DNA of 64,000 nt from the NCBI RefSeq assembly GCF_009870125.1, contig NC_046679.1, forward strand, positions 29,698,001-29,762,000. The letters are read 5' to 3'. Every line of letters begins with the position of its first letter. Position 1 is the first letter of the stretch. Position numbers and translations under genes: made by a program. This DNA comes from Drosophila pseudoobscura. Its lineage: Eukaryota; Arthropoda; Insecta; Diptera; Drosophilidae. The notes beneath the pieces were generated by a model. The model was not told the DNA's origin. It saw only the letters and a program-made list of their open reading frames with translations, and did not search any database. Positions 62,235-64,000 of the stretch are shown piece after piece.

Positions 62235-62970
62235 ATATTGTTTAAATTGATTTAATTAATTAATTTTTATAGAAAATATTTCAATATTTTAGTGATTTTT
62301 AAATTAAATTAAATTTAGTGAATTAATTTAATTCTTTTTAAATTTTATTTATTTATTTATTTCATTTTCTAAGCAAATATTTGAGTTATTTTTCTACGAA
62401 CATTTATGTTAGTATATACATATATATTTTTTTAAATTTATTAAATTCATTTTATTTTTTCAATTTTCTTAAAATATATTTTAATATTTTATACATTTTT
62501 TTTAAGAACCTTTATTATATTATTATTAGATATTAATATTTAAACATTTCAGAGATTTTTTTAGAACATTCGTGTTATTATTTTTAAATTTCTGAATTCA
62601 TTTTTAATTTATTTATTTTATTGATTTGTTTTCTAAGCAAATATTAAATTATTTTGGAGATTTGTTTTAAGAACATTTATTATATTATTTTTTAATTTAA
62701 TTTTTATTTTTTATCTATTATTTTTCATTAGTTTTATTCCTTTACTTTTCTTAGAACAAATTTAAATATTTTAGAGATTTAAAAAAATGTGTTAATTCAT
62801 TTTTCGTAGAAAATATTAAAATATTTTAGAGATTCTTACTTAAAAAAACAAAAATTGTATAATGTATTAATTATATTTATTTCACTTTTTTAGAAAATAT
62901 TGAAATATTTTAGAGATTTTTTTTACTTTTTTTATATTTTTAAAATGTGTATAATTATTGTTTTTTCTGA
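62235..62970. repeat. AT-rich degenerate array with ATATTTTAGAGATTTTT phrase
   Basis: ATATTTTAGAGATTTTT or a variant occurs at about 62288, 62372, 62485, 62546, 62652, 62769, 62829 and 62907. It is often preceded by AGAAAATATT and followed by AAGAACATTTATTATATTATT. Spacing is 55-120 bp, so units have been lost or expanded. No gene. Confidence 0.7.
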
Positions 62971-64000
62971 TATTTTTTTTGCTTGAAATCTCTATAAATC
63001 AGCCTTTAGTTCTGTCTTTACCCCAGCTTAGAGGTTCCCTTCTCGAGCTGTTGATCACTGCCCATCGATCTCTATGCCACTTCCACGAAACCCTCAACGC
63101 ACCAGCCAACAGACAGCCGGCTTTCCAGGTGGTCTTTGCAACTTGATTTGCAACAGAAAAAAACAAAACAGCCTGAGACACCGAGTAGGGGTAAAAACAA
63201 ACACAAAACATTAACACAAGTGTCAACAAATCTTAACGAGGCAACAAAATGTTTGGATCCCCCCTGTAGGACCCCCCTCTAACTAGCTTAAACGTTGACA
63301 AATCGTTTGGTAACTCAATACTCTTTGCGTTTGTAATGCAAAAAGACACACGGGAAAAAACAGAAAATAAAGAGAAAAGTAAAACCCTATTTTGGGGTCT
63401 ACGCACAATACAGATACTCGTATACAAAAGACCAAAAAAAAAAAAAAAAAAAAACTACATGCGACACAAGATAAATGCTTACAATTTTATTGCCAAACCG
63501 AAGTTGACGTGTTGTCCGCTCGTTTGTTGGCTGTCAATGGGTTTTGGCCAGGCAAAAGTATGCTAAAAATTGCATCCATCCCCACAAATGGAGTGGCGTT
63601 TGAAATTTGACATCTCATTGATTAATGCCAGGCGTCTCAGAGCCAGACGCTCATTGCGGCATTTGGCGGCGGTTCGATTAATTTGTCACTTGGCGAAAAA
63701 CTTAATTACCGAAAAGATTGTCAATGGCTGGGCGCTCGCTCAGTTGGAGGCCCACTTTGATGGGCGGTTGCTCTTTGGGTCTTGTCTTTCGAAAATCGCG
63801 TGACGTTTTCATAAATTCCGAAAAAAAATATGATTTAGACGATCGTAACACGATAGGATTTTCACCGATGGTTCTCAAGGGGGGGGGTAGGGGATCATCG
63901 ACGGCATCGATGAAGCCCAGTTCGTATTCAATCCGATTCTAGCCGAAGAAAAATTGAACCCTAGCACTTCTCTTCGATCTTCCCATCGGGAAAATATAAC
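62971..64000. other. Non-coding DNA at the right edge
   Basis: Contains a 22-base poly-A run (63433-63454) and a nine-base G run (about 63879-63887). No gene supported. The minus strand stays open for a while from the right edge but is closed by a stop next to the G run. Confidence 0.4.
63433..63454. repeat. Poly-A run
   Basis: Twenty-two consecutive A with no retroposon-like 5' structure or target-site duplication recognised around it. Confidence 0.9.

Noticed and set aside
63700..64000. Possible exon entering from the right edge on the minus strand
   Set aside because: The frame is closed by a stop at the run of nine C on that strand, and the remainder shows no domain.
1..64000. tRNA genes
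   Set aside because: No GGTTCGAATCC-type B box with a paired A box and acceptor stem was found on either strand by eye.

Overview
This looks like nuclear DNA of a fruit fly (Drosophila, Sophophora; the obscura group is my guess). The reasons are an FGF-receptor gene of the heartless type with an intronless coding region, two near-complete DINE-1/INE-1-type elements with the typical TATACCCGATACT subterminal repeats and GTCT/GTCC tetranucleotide tract, and typical Drosophila intergenic DNA (CT/GA microsatellites, CAG-type triplets, AT-rich degenerate arrays). The species assignment is an inference.

The window is gene-poor. Only two protein-coding genes are convincing, both single-exon here. 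(1) heartless (htl), minus strand, about 13.77-16.0 kb: signal peptide, two Ig domains, transmembrane helix and split tyrosine kinase with all catalytic motifs. (2) An unassigned 449-aa F-box-like/leucine-rich-repeat protein, plus strand, 58,326-59,675. I could support no tRNA, rRNA, miRNA, CRISPR array or other gene. The first 300 bases might be the 3' UTR of a gene lying to the left, but this is weak.

Layout: 1-13.4 kb is non-coding DNA downstream of htl, with a 72-81 bp ATCGAT-rich tandem array (2.0-2.7 kb), a 172-bp tandem array (5.0-5.5 kb) and an AT-rich block (11.1-11.5 kb). 13.4-16.4 kb is the htl transcription unit. 16.4-58.3 kb is a 42-kb gene-free interval upstream of htl; it holds a 123-bp tandem array, a 350-bp duplication, two inverted DINE-1 copies (23.8 and 51.4 kb), several other private tandem arrays, many microsatellites and much plain unique sequence that probably includes regulatory DNA. 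58.3-59.8 kb is the F-box/LRR gene. 59.8-64 kb is non-coding, with an AT-rich repeated block at 62.2-63.0 kb.

The most unusual signal is a roughly 25-bp GC-rich motif (core TCATGCAGCAG, followed by a CGCCCCTCGGT-like tail) present six times, three on each strand, spread from 3.8 to 61.0 kb. One copy lies in the predicted htl 3' UTR. I cannot assign it to any known element. The second theme is that the window holds many unrelated degenerate minisatellites, each with its own sequence and a unit of roughly 55-125 bp.
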